From Scatosoma sp045576335 (GTDB lineage Bacteria > Bacillota > Clostridia > Christensenellales > Borkfalkiaceae), in the NCBI GenBank assembly GCA_045576335.1, contig JAZNGH010000027.1:1-64000 (forward strand): a DNA stretch of 64,000 nucleotides. The letters run 5' to 3'. Below, piece by piece: positions 16,164 through 22,791 of this stretch (position 1 is the stretch's first letter; every line of letters starts with the position of its first letter). Under the pieces are notes generated by a model. The model searched no databases. It was not told the DNA's origin and saw nothing but the letters and a program-made list of their open reading frames with translations. A program made the position numbers and the translations under genes.

Positions 16164-16424
16164 TTAGTTATCGCCGTAGTGCGTCCACGTGCGAATAATC
16201 TTGATTATCTTTTCTTCTTCGAAAATTTGATAGACGAGCCTATGTTGCAAATTTATTCTTCGTGAATAGGTTTCGTCAAGGTCGGTTAACTTTTCATAGG
16301 GCGGTTGCATAGGATCTTCTTCCAAAATGCTTAAAAATCGGAATACCTTGTTTGTCAAATGACTTGCTGCAACCTTTTTTAGGTCTTTCTCTGCATGCTT
16401 GGTAAAAACGATTTTATAGCTCAT
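16164..16424 (-). CDS. yoeB: YoeB-type RNase toxin
   Basis: 86-aa RelE-superfamily toxin of the Txe/YoeB branch. It has the hallmarks FTKHAEKDLKKV near the start, a central LDETYSRRINLQHRLVYQI with basic and catalytic positions, and a C-terminal WTHYG, the usual YoeB ending. YoeB cleaves mRNA in the ribosomal A site. The start overlaps the antitoxin stop by four bases, giving coupled synthesis. It probably stabilises the integrative element. Confidence 0.92.
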   Translation of the reverse strand: MSYKIVFTKHAEKDLKKVAASHLTNKVFRFLSILEEDPMQPPYEKLTDLDETYSRRINLQHRLVYQIFEEEKIIKIIRTWTHYGDN

Positions 16425-16675
16425 TTCAATTCCTTTCGCCAGTCAATCTCAACACATTCTTCAATAGGGGTATTTAAGCCTTCTATGAGAGATTCCTTCA
16501 TACCAGGAATACTGTACAAATAGCACGTTTCTTCCAAGCCGCGTAAATATTCTTCGGAAACAATAGCTGCGTTTCCGTTTTTGGTGGTCACAATAATTTT
16601 TTCGTCATTGACTGCCGCGGCGTCTAAAAAGCCGAATAGGTTTTTACGTAACGTTGTTGCGTTGGTAGTAGTCAT
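16421..16675 (-). CDS. yefM: YefM/Phd-type antitoxin
   Basis: 84-aa antitoxin. The N-terminal Phd/YefM DNA-binding fold is seen in TTTNATTLRKNLFGFLDAA followed by EKIIVTTKNGNAAIVSEEYL. The acidic C-terminal tail (IEECVEIDWRKELK) should wrap and block YoeB. It is first in the operon, as usual. Ribosome binding site AAAGGAGG. The palindrome over its promoter is the expected autoregulatory operator. Confidence 0.92.
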   Translation of the reverse strand: MTTTNATTLRKNLFGFLDAAAVNDEKIIVTTKNGNAAIVSEEYLRGLEETCYLYSIPGMKESLIEGLNTPIEECVEIDWRKELK

Positions 16676-16702
16676 AATTCAAAGCCTCCTTTCTATATCA
16701 GT

Positions 16703-16737
16703 ATGTACATTATAACGTACATTGTTCTATTTGTCAA
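16703..16737 (-). promoter_or_regulatory. Toxin-antitoxin promoter with palindromic operator
   Basis: On the - strand: TTGACA (16737-16732), 17-nt spacer, TATAAT (16714-16709). The near-perfect 20-bp palindrome ATGTAC...GTACAT (16703-16722) covers the -10, suiting repression by the YefM-YoeB complex. Confidence 0.8.
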
Positions 16738-16763
16738 GGGATTTTTGAAAAAAAGTACAAAAA

Positions 16764-16787
16764 AATCCCGTCAAAATCTTGACGGGG
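16764..16787 (-). terminator. Terminator of the XRE repressor gene
   Basis: CCCGTCAA/TTGACGGG stem with a 4-nt loop; T-run on the - strand directly after it. It begins at the stop codon. Confidence 0.85.
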
Positions 16788-17048
16788 TCAAAAATGTACG
16801 TTGCCGTTATGTACGCCGTAATTATTATACGTTTTCGCGCCCGTTTCGTCCTCCAAGCCGAGCAAGTAATCGGAGGACACGTCAAAAAAAACCGCCATAC
16901 GTGCCACCGTTTCTATATTTGGCTCCGTTCGACCGCATTCCCAATCGCAAACACTGCTGTTATTAGTTTGTAATACTTCGGCAAGCTCCTTTTGGCTCAA
17001 ATTTTTGCATTTACGAAGCTCTTTTAGCCGTTCTCTAAATACCTTCAT
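16788..17048 (-). CDS. XRE-family repressor of the element
   Basis: 86-aa protein with a Cro/C1 HTH over residues 5-60: LKELRKCKNLSQKELAEVLQ, then NNSSVCDWECGRTEPNIETV and FFDVSSDYLLGL. There is no peptidase or ligand domain, so how it is induced is not evident. It diverges from the early operon across a 225-bp gap holding three similar 15-bp operators, an arrangement like a lysogeny switch. Confidence 0.85.
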   Translation of the reverse strand: MKVFRERLKELRKCKNLSQKELAEVLQTNNSSVCDWECGRTEPNIETVARMAVFFDVSSDYLLGLEDETGAKTYNNYGVHNGNVHF

Positions 17049-17059
17049 ATAAAATATTT

Positions 17060-17135
17060 TAGGGGTTTTTCCTAAAAATAGTTGACATTAGGGAAAATCC
17101 CTATTATAATATAAAGCAAATAGGGAAAATCCCTA
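17060..17135. promoter_or_regulatory. Early promoter with three operators
   Basis: Promoter TTGACA (17082-17087), 17-nt spacer, TATAAT (17105-17110). O1, the perfect repeat TAGGGAAAATCCCTA (17089-17103), fills the spacer. O2, the same 15-mer (17121-17135), covers the start point. O3, the degenerate TAGGGGTTTTTCCTA (17060-17074), lies toward the repressor gene. Confidence 0.85.
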
Positions 17136-17274
17136 ATTTCTCCCACAACAACAAAGCGAGTATAAACGCGAAGCGGGAACGGAAGCCCGCGGGGCGTGAA
17201 TACATAAAGACACGCAAAAGGGCTTTTCGTGCTGTGGGAGGTACGAAAAGTCTTTTTGTTTTGGAGGTGCAAAG
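17136..17274 (+). promoter_or_regulatory. Structured leader with possible conditional terminator
   Basis: GGCTTTTCGT (17221-17230) pairs with ACGAAAAGTC (17243-17252) and is followed by TTTTTGTTTT, a terminator just before the ribosome binding site GGAGG (17263). Its loop contains TGTGGGAG (17233-17240), exactly complementary to CTCCCACA at the leader's 5' end (17140-17147). This could form a pseudoknot or an alternative fold that tunes read-through. Confidence 0.45.
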
Positions 17275-17643
17275 ATGTTTTTCAGAAGAAAGAACAGAGA
17301 GGAAGAGGACGAAGAAGAAACGACGCTAAACGAGGAAGAGGACGAAGCGGACGAAGAGGAACGGGAGCTATTAAGCCGAGAGGACGTTTTAGAGCGTTTG
17401 CGCGAGTGCTGGGAAATACTTTCCCCCAGCAAAGGCGCACTTACCCCCGCGGGGAAGGAAGTTATCGAATTAAATTTTGCGTTAGCGCGGATTTGGTCGG
17501 AGGTGAACGCCGCGGAAGAGGTGCGAGAGTGCGAGGGCGCAATCGGCTTTCACTACGACGAGGACGAGGAAGAATGGGACTACAACGAAGGGGACTACCC
17601 CGACGACGAGAACGAAATACAATGCACGGAGATGAGAGAATGA
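17275..17643 (+). CDS. Highly acidic hypothetical protein
   Basis: 122-aa protein that I do not recognise. A short basic start (MFFRRKNRE) is followed by long Glu/Asp runs at 8-32, a helical middle (LLSREDVLERLRECWEILSP) and a second acidic tract at 93-118. No Cys motifs or membrane segments. It is the first gene of the element's early operon, with ribosome binding site GGAGG. The acidity could suit DNA mimicry or binding to a basic partner, but nothing in the sequence proves this. The stop overlaps the next start (ATGA). Confidence 0.65.
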   Translation: MFFRRKNREEEDEEETTLNEEEDEADEEERELLSREDVLERLRECWEILSPSKGALTPAGKEVIELNFALARIWSEVNAAEEVRECEGAIGFHYDEDEEEWDYNEGDYPDDENEIQCTEMRE

Positions 17644-17702
17644 AAAAGGACGAAATACGGTTGCCGATAGACAACACGGACGAGAACAAAAAAGGAAGGT
17701 AA
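17640..17702 (+). CDS. 20-residue coupled peptide
   Basis: MKKDEIRLPIDNTDENKKGR. The ATG overlaps the stop of the acidic gene in ATGA, and the TAA is 6 bp before the next gene, suggesting real translation by coupling. AAAAAAGGAAGG inside it also provides the ribosome binding site for the following gene. Function unknown; it may only serve to link translation. Confidence 0.4.
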   Translation: MKKDEIRLPIDNTDENKKGR

Positions 17703-17708
17703 AAGGGT

Positions 17709-18158
17709 ATGGAACGGGCGCAAGTAGACGTAACAAGTTTAATAGAGGAGGCGATCAGAGCGAAGCAGGCGCAAGCCGCGGCGCGGTTTGCCACGGTCGA
17801 AGAAACGCCCGCGGGCGAGGTGTTGACGTGGAAGGTCACGCCCGAACAAATTGCCCGAATAAACGCGGGGGAGCGTGAGGCGTTGGACGAGTTCTATTTT
17901 GAGAATTTAACGCGCTTGCGGTTTTCCGCGTATAGGTTTTTACGTCATAACGGGTACGTAAAGGCGGTTGCATCCTACGAGGACTTATTGCAGCAAGTAT
18001 ATTGCGATTTACGGACGGGCTTATTAAAGTTGCGCCCGTATGACTACGCCATAACGCGGGCTGTGTTTCATTCCTTCGAGTATGCCGCGGTTGGTGGTAT
18101 AGACGACGTCTACGTATATGAACGGAGGGGGCGAAAATGTCAAAAGCAAGTGAATTAA
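17709..18158 (+). CDS. Sigma-70 region 2-like protein (candidate split sigma, part 1)
   Basis: 149-aa protein. Residues about 48-125 resemble region 2 of ECF/phage sigma factors: INAGEREALDEFYFENLTRL, FLRHNGYVKAVASYEDLLQQ and VYCDLRTGLLKLRPYD, matching the core-binding and -10 recognition helices (compare DLvQevF). No region 4 is present; a region 4-like domain starts in the next gene, which overlaps by 22 bp in another frame. It could be an RNA polymerase sigma subunit for the element. The similarity is by eye and moderate. Confidence 0.6.
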   Translation: MERAQVDVTSLIEEAIRAKQAQAAARFATVEETPAGEVLTWKVTPEQIARINAGEREALDEFYFENLTRLRFSAYRFLRHNGYVKAVASYEDLLQQVYCDLRTGLLKLRPYDYAITRAVFHSFEYAAVGGIDDVYVYERRGRKCQKQVN

Positions 18159-19057
18159 GGGTATTAAGATACGGGCGGAGCGTAGACGCGCCCGTAAACT
18201 ACCGCCACCGCACGGGCGACGTCGAAGGCGACGGCGGGAGTATGTTGGACTTTTACGCGCACACGGAGAGCGCGGAAGAATTTTACCTTGACGGAGAGGA
18301 CGAGCTGGCAAAGGCAAAATTCTTGAAAGGTTTTTCGGGGTATTTGCGGAAGGTATTTTCCGCACCCGAGCGTAAATTCTTAAACCGTTTAATGTCGGGG
18401 AAGGAAAAGCCGCACGAGGTGGGGCGCGCTTTGGGCGTGGACTGGTTCAAATATATGCAGTCATTGCAGCACAAGGCGTATAAGAACGTCAAGCCGCTTT
18501 TGAAGCTTGCCGAGTTTACGGGCTGGACGCGCGCGGAAGAGTTCACGGCAATCATTTTGCGGCGGTTGTCCTTGCTGAACGCTGGGGCGGAGCTGTCGGA
18601 GTTGTTGCCGAAAAGCTTTAACCGTGCGAAGGCGCGGGAGGCATTGAAGGCAACGGGCGCGGAGAATTACGCAGCGCACCGTATAGATAAACTATATTAT
18701 TTGCGGAAATGGCGAAAAAACAATTTTGAGCGTTTTCTTGCGTCAAAGATGAAATACCGTGAAACGCATAGAGCAGAAGAAGCCGAACGTACGCGAGAGT
18801 GGCGTAAAGCTAATAAAGAAAGAAAACGAGAGTATAATAGGGCATACGATGCGGCGCACCGTGAAGAAATGCGCTCATACCAAAAAGCATATCAAGCGGC
18901 GCACCGTGAGGAGTTAAAGGCGTATCAAAAAGCATATCAAGCGGAATACCGCGCACGTAAGAAGGCAGAGAAGGAAGCGGCGAAGCTTGCCGCGGAAGCC
19001 GCCGCGCTGGCGGCGATTGCCGACGTGTTGGAGAACGTGGAAGGGGTGAACGTATGA
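18137..19057 (+). CDS. Region 4-like HTH protein with basic repeat tail (candidate split sigma, part 2)
   Basis: 306-aa protein. Residues about 55-125 look like a sigma region 4 HTH (FSAPERKFLNRLMSGKEKPH, then EVGRALGVDWFKYMQSLQHK). Residues 190-285 are a highly charged, probably helical repeat in which HREE..YQKAYQAA recurs; the DNA repeats too (around 18840-18945). The end is Ala-rich (KEAAKLAAEAAALAAI). It overlaps the region 2-like gene by 22 bp and the integrase by four. With its neighbour it could form a two-chain sigma; the tail may bind nucleic acid. Confidence 0.6.
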   Translation: MSKASELRVLRYGRSVDAPVNYRHRTGDVEGDGGSMLDFYAHTESAEEFYLDGEDELAKAKFLKGFSGYLRKVFSAPERKFLNRLMSGKEKPHEVGRALGVDWFKYMQSLQHKAYKNVKPLLKLAEFTGWTRAEEFTAIILRRLSLLNAGAELSELLPKSFNRAKAREALKATGAENYAAHRIDKLYYLRKWRKNNFERFLASKMKYRETHRAEEAERTREWRKANKERKREYNRAYDAAHREEMRSYQKAYQAAHREELKAYQKAYQAEYRARKKAEKEAAKLAAEAAALAAIADVLENVEGVNV

Positions 19058-19926
19058 ACGGGCAAGAATGGACGCTCGGCGCGTGGCTTTGGGAATGGTA
19101 CGAGATATACAAAAAGCCTAACCTTGCGCCGTATTCCCTACGGAACATAGAGCAAATGATACGGTTACATACGCCCGAAACGCTCAAACGGTTGCCGCTG
19201 TCCGAGCTGACCTCGTACACCGTGGAGCGGGAGCTTGTCAAGCTGGGCAGAACTCGAACGGCGGTATATACGCGGCAAGTGCTGTTTTCCGCGCTTGCCA
19301 AAGCGGAGCGGCTGGGCTTTGTGTCCCGTAACGTTATGGAAGGCGTAGATAAGGTACGTTATAAAAAACAACGTGGGAAGGCGTTGAGCCTTTCCGAGCA
19401 AGCGGAATTTTTGCAAAAGCTCGAACAGTCCCGCTATAAATGGCTTATGCTGTTTTACCTACACACGGGCGTTAGACGTACGGAAGGCTTAACGCTGGAA
19501 TGGCGCGACGTGGACTATGACGGGCGGGTGATTTTAATCAGAGGCACAAAGACGGAAGAAAGTTTCCGATATATACCGCTGACCGAGGATGTGGCGGCGA
19601 TTTTGGAGGGGCAACGCAAGCAAAACAAGCAAGAAAACTTGAAGCGAGGGCGCGGACAGTATCACGACGCGCCGCCCGCGGTGGTGTTTCCGTTCGGAAG
19701 GGAGCAAACGAGCCGCGCTTTTAAGGAGCTATGCCCCAACCACCATTTACACGACTTACGGCACACTTTTATAACACGGTGCGCCGAAAGCGGGGTAAAC
19801 GTGACGGTATGCCAGCAAATAGTAGGGCATACGACGGCAGATATGACGCTAAACGTGTACACGCACGTTATGGACGAATTTAAGAGAAAGGAGATTGAAA
19901 AATTTACCATAAACCCGAAGTTTTGA
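19054..19926 (+). CDS. Tyrosine integrase of the tRNA-Ser element
   Basis: 290-aa phage-type recombinase. The N-terminal core-binding helices include YSLRNIEQMIRLHTPETLKR. The catalytic residues are Arg in HTGVRRTEGL (about 140), HDLRHTF (about 234-240), GHTTADMTLN (about 260) and the nucleophile Tyr in VYTHV (about 269). It has no N-terminal Arm-binding AP2-like domain, so it is short. Coupled to the previous gene by ATGA. It lies immediately beside the attachment site. Confidence 0.95.
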   Translation: MNGQEWTLGAWLWEWYEIYKKPNLAPYSLRNIEQMIRLHTPETLKRLPLSELTSYTVERELVKLGRTRTAVYTRQVLFSALAKAERLGFVSRNVMEGVDKVRYKKQRGKALSLSEQAEFLQKLEQSRYKWLMLFYLHTGVRRTEGLTLEWRDVDYDGRVILIRGTKTEESFRYIPLTEDVAAILEGQRKQNKQENLKRGRGQYHDAPPAVVFPFGREQTSRAFKELCPNHHLHDLRHTFITRCAESGVNVTVCQQIVGHTTADMTLNVYTHVMDEFKRKEIEKFTINPKF

Positions 19927-19989
19927 GCGGGTTTTATAAGCGTACAAACAATAGCCTAAAAATCGTGTGACGGTAAAAACGCAAAAATA

Positions 19990-20021
19990 AAAAGCCCCCG
20001 TAAATTTACGGAAGCCTTTAT
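19990..20021. terminator. Terminator supplied by the element to tRNA-Ser and integrase
   Basis: CCGTAAATTTACGG palindrome (19998-20011) with T-rich flanks on both strands. It replaces the original tRNA terminator that insertion pushed away to 15159. Confidence 0.7.
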
Positions 20022-20026
20022 TTTGC

Positions 20027-20084
20027 TGGCGCAGAGAAGAGGATTTGAACCTCCGGATACGTTCCCGCATCACACGATTTCCAA
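20027..20084 (-). repeat. Right attachment site within tRNA-Ser
   Basis: Same 58 bp as 15186-15243. The element carries this copy and thereby restores the complete tRNA. Confidence 0.92.
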
Positions 20085-20116
20085 TCGTGCTCCTTAAACC
20101 ACTCAGACATCTCTGC
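20027..20116 (-). tRNA. tRNA-Ser(GGA)
   Basis: 90-nt class II tRNA read on the - strand. The acceptor GCAGAGA pairs with TCTCTGC, the anticodon stem CACGA/TCGTG encloses loop TTGGAAA (anticodon GGA), there is a long variable arm, the T-arm is GGTTCAAATCC, and CCA is encoded. Confidence 0.96.
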
Positions 20117-20219
20117 AAATGGGCGTTCATTCAAACGCCTATTTATATTACTGTATTTTTTCAAAAAAGGCAAGCGTTTTTGACGCTCTTTCAAAAAAAT
20201 CTTAAAAAATTCTTTCGTT

Positions 20220-20453
20220 TCATCTTTTTAAGTTTCTCTCTATACAAGCTTGATAGAAATCTTCTTCGGCATAAGCGTTCGCAAGATATTCAAATTCCGA
20301 AAATAAGTCCTCTGGAATACCGTTTTCTTTGCACCAGCTTTTTGCCCATTCTTGTAAAGCCCAAACGGTCAATTTGCTTTTCACGTATTGCAATTTCCTA
20401 TATGCTATCCTGAATTTAACGATAATTTTATAATATTTCATCACGCGCTCCAT
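20220..20453 (-). CDS. Hypothetical small protein, divergent from XRE gene
   Basis: 77-aa basic protein that I do not recognise. The N-terminal half is basic (YYKIIVKFRIAYRKLQYVKS), the C-terminal half acidic and helical. The start Met is uncertain: MKYYKIIV four residues on is an alternative. A promoter with TATAAT and an operator in its spacer lies upstream (20471-20505), so expression is probably repressed by the XRE protein encoded divergently at 20572. Confidence 0.5.
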   Translation of the reverse strand: MERVMKYYKIIVKFRIAYRKLQYVKSKLTVWALQEWAKSWCKENGIPEDLFSEFEYLANAYAEEDFYQACIERNLKR

Positions 20454-20484
20454 AAAAATACACAGGTTGTGATCATATTATACA

Positions 20485-20553
20485 TTCACAATTTGTGAAA
20501 ATCAAGCAATTTTTTATTAAACGATTGTATTTTTTCACAATTTGTGATATTTT
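20485..20553. promoter_or_regulatory. Divergent promoters with operators in both spacers
   Basis: TTCACAATTTGTGAA (20485-20499) lies between the -35 TTGATT and -10 TATAAT of the leftward promoter. TCACAATTTGTGA (20535-20547) lies between TTGTAT (20525) and TATTTT (20548) of the rightward one. The same palindrome in both spacers indicates autoregulation by the XRE protein. Confidence 0.75.
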
Positions 20554-20571
20554 TTTATTAGAGGTGACTAT

Positions 20572-20793
20572 ATGAAAAATTATTTTGCGGAAAATTTTAC
20601 GGATTTATTGCGGATTAAAAATCTTTCACAAAAAAGCTTTGCGGAAACGCTGGGCGTACAGGCAAGTACCGTCAATCAATGGGCAAAGGGGAAACGCGAG
20701 CCGTCTTTCGACCTCCTTATCCAAATATGCGAGGCGTTAGATACCGAGCCGAGCGAGTTGTTGGGCTATAAAAAAGCAATATCCAGACGATAA
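20572..20793 (+). CDS. XRE-family regulator
   Basis: 73-aa single-domain Cro/C1 protein: FTDLLRIKNLSQKSFAETLG, VQASTVNQWAKGKREPSFDL and a final LDTEPSELLGY. Ribosome binding site AGAGGTG. The 13-15 bp palindromes in its own and the divergent promoter are its likely targets. It lies outside the tRNA-Ser element, directly beyond its right end. Confidence 0.82.
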   Translation: MKNYFAENFTDLLRIKNLSQKSFAETLGVQASTVNQWAKGKREPSFDLLIQICEALDTEPSELLGYKKAISRR

Positions 20794-20822
20794 AAAAGGA
20801 ACACTCAAAGTGTTCCTTTTTT
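20792..20822. terminator. Bidirectional terminator
   Basis: AAAAAGGAACACT pairs with AGTGTTCCTTTTT. It serves the XRE gene on the + strand and the DnaD-like gene on the - strand. Confidence 0.88.
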
Positions 20823-22559
20823 ATAACAATCACAAGCGTAGCCGTTTTTCAAAAAGCCCGTGTCCGAGCATTTTTTACAGGTAAATTGCGGGAGTAAATC
20901 CTCCTCGTGAATACCGAGCTCGGCAAGGATTTCCTTGCGTTCGCCCAGCAGAGCGTTTTGCTTTTCCAACAAAGCAGGCAATTTTTTCGGCTCGAAAACC
21001 TCCGCTTTTGCAAGCGATATTTCCATTGCGGAAAGCTCCGTCGTAATCTCCTTGAAACGCACCTTGCTATTCGCCTTGGCGATAAATTTATCCGCGCGCG
21101 TCTGTGCCTTTTCACGAAGCAGGGCGTAGTAGCGTTCTCTGTCCGATTTCGCGTTTGCCGCCTCGATAGAGGGGTTGACAAAAGTGCGTGAGGGGTAATT
21201 CCCCGCGCTTGAACGCGTACCTGCCCCCTTGTTTTCGTCGGGAATGTCTGACAACGCGAACACTTCTCCGTTTTTCCAGTCGGATAAAATTTTGTTCATA
21301 TAGGGGATAGGATTTGCGCTCGCACAGCTCCGTTTGGCGGCTTCGAGTATCATCTCGTCGTTGAATTTCCAGTTCCGCCAAGTGGCGATAAGCGAAAGGT
21401 TGGTTGCCGTTTTTCGGATAGAGCCGCATACCTCGCGGATTTTTTCAAACAGTTTCAGCTCGTCGTTCTTTTCTTTCAAAAACGCTTTCACGCTCTCCTT
21501 GGTCACGACCCCGTTGGCAAACAGCTTGCCCACGATGGCGTTCATTGCGTCAAAGCCGCCGCGTTCCGTTTTCAAACAGTATAGAGCGATATCCAAAAGC
21601 GAGGTGTCTTCAAAACCGTAGGTGAACCATTTTTCGGTATATTCGTCGATATAAGTGGCGGGATTGCTCACCTTTACGCCCAGCTTTCGCGCAATGCGGA
21701 AGGTCAGGCTTGCGAGCATTTCTCTGTCCGCCAAATATGCGTCGATTTCCTTTGCGTCCGTTTTTCCGCGCTCGTACAAATCTTCAAGCGTCATATCGAG
21801 CGAATTAACGCTGCCGCGTTTGAGCTTTTTCGCCGCCGCCAAAACGCCGTCAAAGGTAAATCCCAGCGTTTCCGTCCATTTGCGATACAGCGAATAATCG
21901 TTTTCGTCGGGCGTGCGCTGATATCCGCCCATAGCGCTGATGATTGCGGTCAGTTCTCCCTCGTGCGCGTGGTAGTTGGAAAGCTCGCGCTCCACTTGCT
22001 CGTAGGTCGTACAACCCCCGTTTAACAATTTTTTCGCTTTATTGAAGATATAAGAGGGGGAAACCGCTTCGCCCTGCTTGTTGATGCAGTATTCTGCGAT
22101 AAGCAAAAGTGCTTGCGGCTGCATAGCCGTTTCTTCGAGGAAGCGCATATATTTGAGATAATCGTTTGCGGAAACGAATTTGCCCACCTTTTGCATTTTG
22201 CGTTGCAATTCCTTGTTGAAATCGCCGTATTGCTCGTAGCGTATTTTTTTCGGTCTGCCGATAGCGGATTTTACGGGGAGATACTGTACGGCAAAGGGTT
22301 CTTTGGAAAGGATTTCCACGAGGTCGTAGTCCTCCCAAAAAGCAAACGCTTCGGCTATTTTTCCCTCGGTGGTTTTAAGTACCTCTGCCATAGATTTCAA
22401 GGTGAAATCGCTGTCTGTATTTTTACAAAGATAAAGCCCGTAAAGGTAAACCTTTACGGCGAACCCGTCTGCTTCGGGTAGATATTTTGTGATAAATTTG
22501 TTTTCCACGGCAACAAAATAATTTCCGTCGCAATCCTTGGAAAAAGAACAAAAAGCCAT
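20805..22559 (-). CDS. DnaD-domain replication protein fused to a DnaC-like N-terminal domain
   Basis: 584-aa protein. The N-terminal third carries the winged-helix and charged segments of DnaD/DnaB primosome proteins, and two DnaB_2-like repeats follow (one runs YRKWTETLGFTFDGVLAAAK; another is WRNWKFNDEMILEAAKRS with PIPYMNKILSDWKNGEV). The last 120 residues look like the N-terminal domain of the helicase loader DnaC/DnaI: a coiled segment, GERKEILAELGIHEEDLLPQ and a zinc knuckle CKKCSDTGF...CDCYKK. The AAA+ ATPase part is absent and a terminator follows. The ribosome binding site is a G10 run. Confidence 0.8.
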   Translation of the reverse strand: MAFCSFSKDCDGNYFVAVENKFITKYLPEADGFAVKVYLYGLYLCKNTDSDFTLKSMAEVLKTTEGKIAEAFAFWEDYDLVEILSKEPFAVQYLPVKSAIGRPKKIRYEQYGDFNKELQRKMQKVGKFVSANDYLKYMRFLEETAMQPQALLLIAEYCINKQGEAVSPSYIFNKAKKLLNGGCTTYEQVERELSNYHAHEGELTAIISAMGGYQRTPDENDYSLYRKWTETLGFTFDGVLAAAKKLKRGSVNSLDMTLEDLYERGKTDAKEIDAYLADREMLASLTFRIARKLGVKVSNPATYIDEYTEKWFTYGFEDTSLLDIALYCLKTERGGFDAMNAIVGKLFANGVVTKESVKAFLKEKNDELKLFEKIREVCGSIRKTATNLSLIATWRNWKFNDEMILEAAKRSCASANPIPYMNKILSDWKNGEVFALSDIPDENKGAGTRSSAGNYPSRTFVNPSIEAANAKSDRERYYALLREKAQTRADKFIAKANSKVRFKEITTELSAMEISLAKAEVFEPKKLPALLEKQNALLGERKEILAELGIHEEDLLPQFTCKKCSDTGFLKNGYACDCYKKGTL

Positions 22560-22568
22560 AACGCGTTT

Positions 22569-22578
22569 CCCCCCCCCC
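22569..22578 (-). promoter_or_regulatory. G10 homopolymer as ribosome binding site
   Basis: Ten C on the + strand, so G10 on the - strand, nine bases before the DnaD-like start codon. The tract could slip and change translation efficiency. Confidence 0.45.
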
Positions 22579-22633
22579 TGCCGATAAACTGTGTGTAAAT
22601 TATGAAAAATTTTTTTCTTTCGTCAAAGTTTTC

Positions 22634-22662
22634 TTGATTTATTCGAAGAAATAGTGTATAAT
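22634..22662 (+). promoter_or_regulatory. Promoter upstream of the 22792 gene
   Basis: TTGATT (22634-22639), 17-nt spacer, TATAAT (22657-22662). It would give a leader of about 120 nt before 22792. Confidence 0.6.
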
Positions 22663-22791
22663 AAAATAGCACGATTATCCACGAAAGAAAGAAAGTAGGT
22701 CTATTATACCTTGTTTTGAATGGAAAAGCAAGCCGATTTTGATAGATTTCGGCAAAAAAAGATAAAAAAACGGATAGTGTAGATTATAGGT

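Larger units (their letters stand above)
15186..20084. mobile_element. 4.84-kb integrative element in tRNA-Ser(GGA)
   Basis: A 58-bp direct repeat of the tRNA-Ser 3' half bounds the element (15186-15243 and 20027-20084). The intact tRNA is at the right end beside a tyrosine integrase whose 3' end is 100 bp away. Cargo from left to right: a structured non-coding block, YoeB/YefM, XRE repressor with operators, an early operon (acidic protein, 20-aa peptide, split sigma-like pair) and the integrase. No capsid, replication or conjugation genes are visible, so it may depend on a helper phage or be a minimal genomic island. Confidence 0.9.

Noticed and set aside
15792..16265. 157-aa open frame in the non-coding block
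   Set aside because: It runs through several strong hairpins and across the toxin-antitoxin terminator, has no family pattern and an Arg/Pro/Ala-biased composition typical of chance GC-rich frames.
18840..18960. Possible CRISPR-like repeats
   Set aside because: The repeats are in frame and encode the YQKAYQAA protein repeat, with no spacers of regular length. No CRISPR array was seen anywhere in the window.
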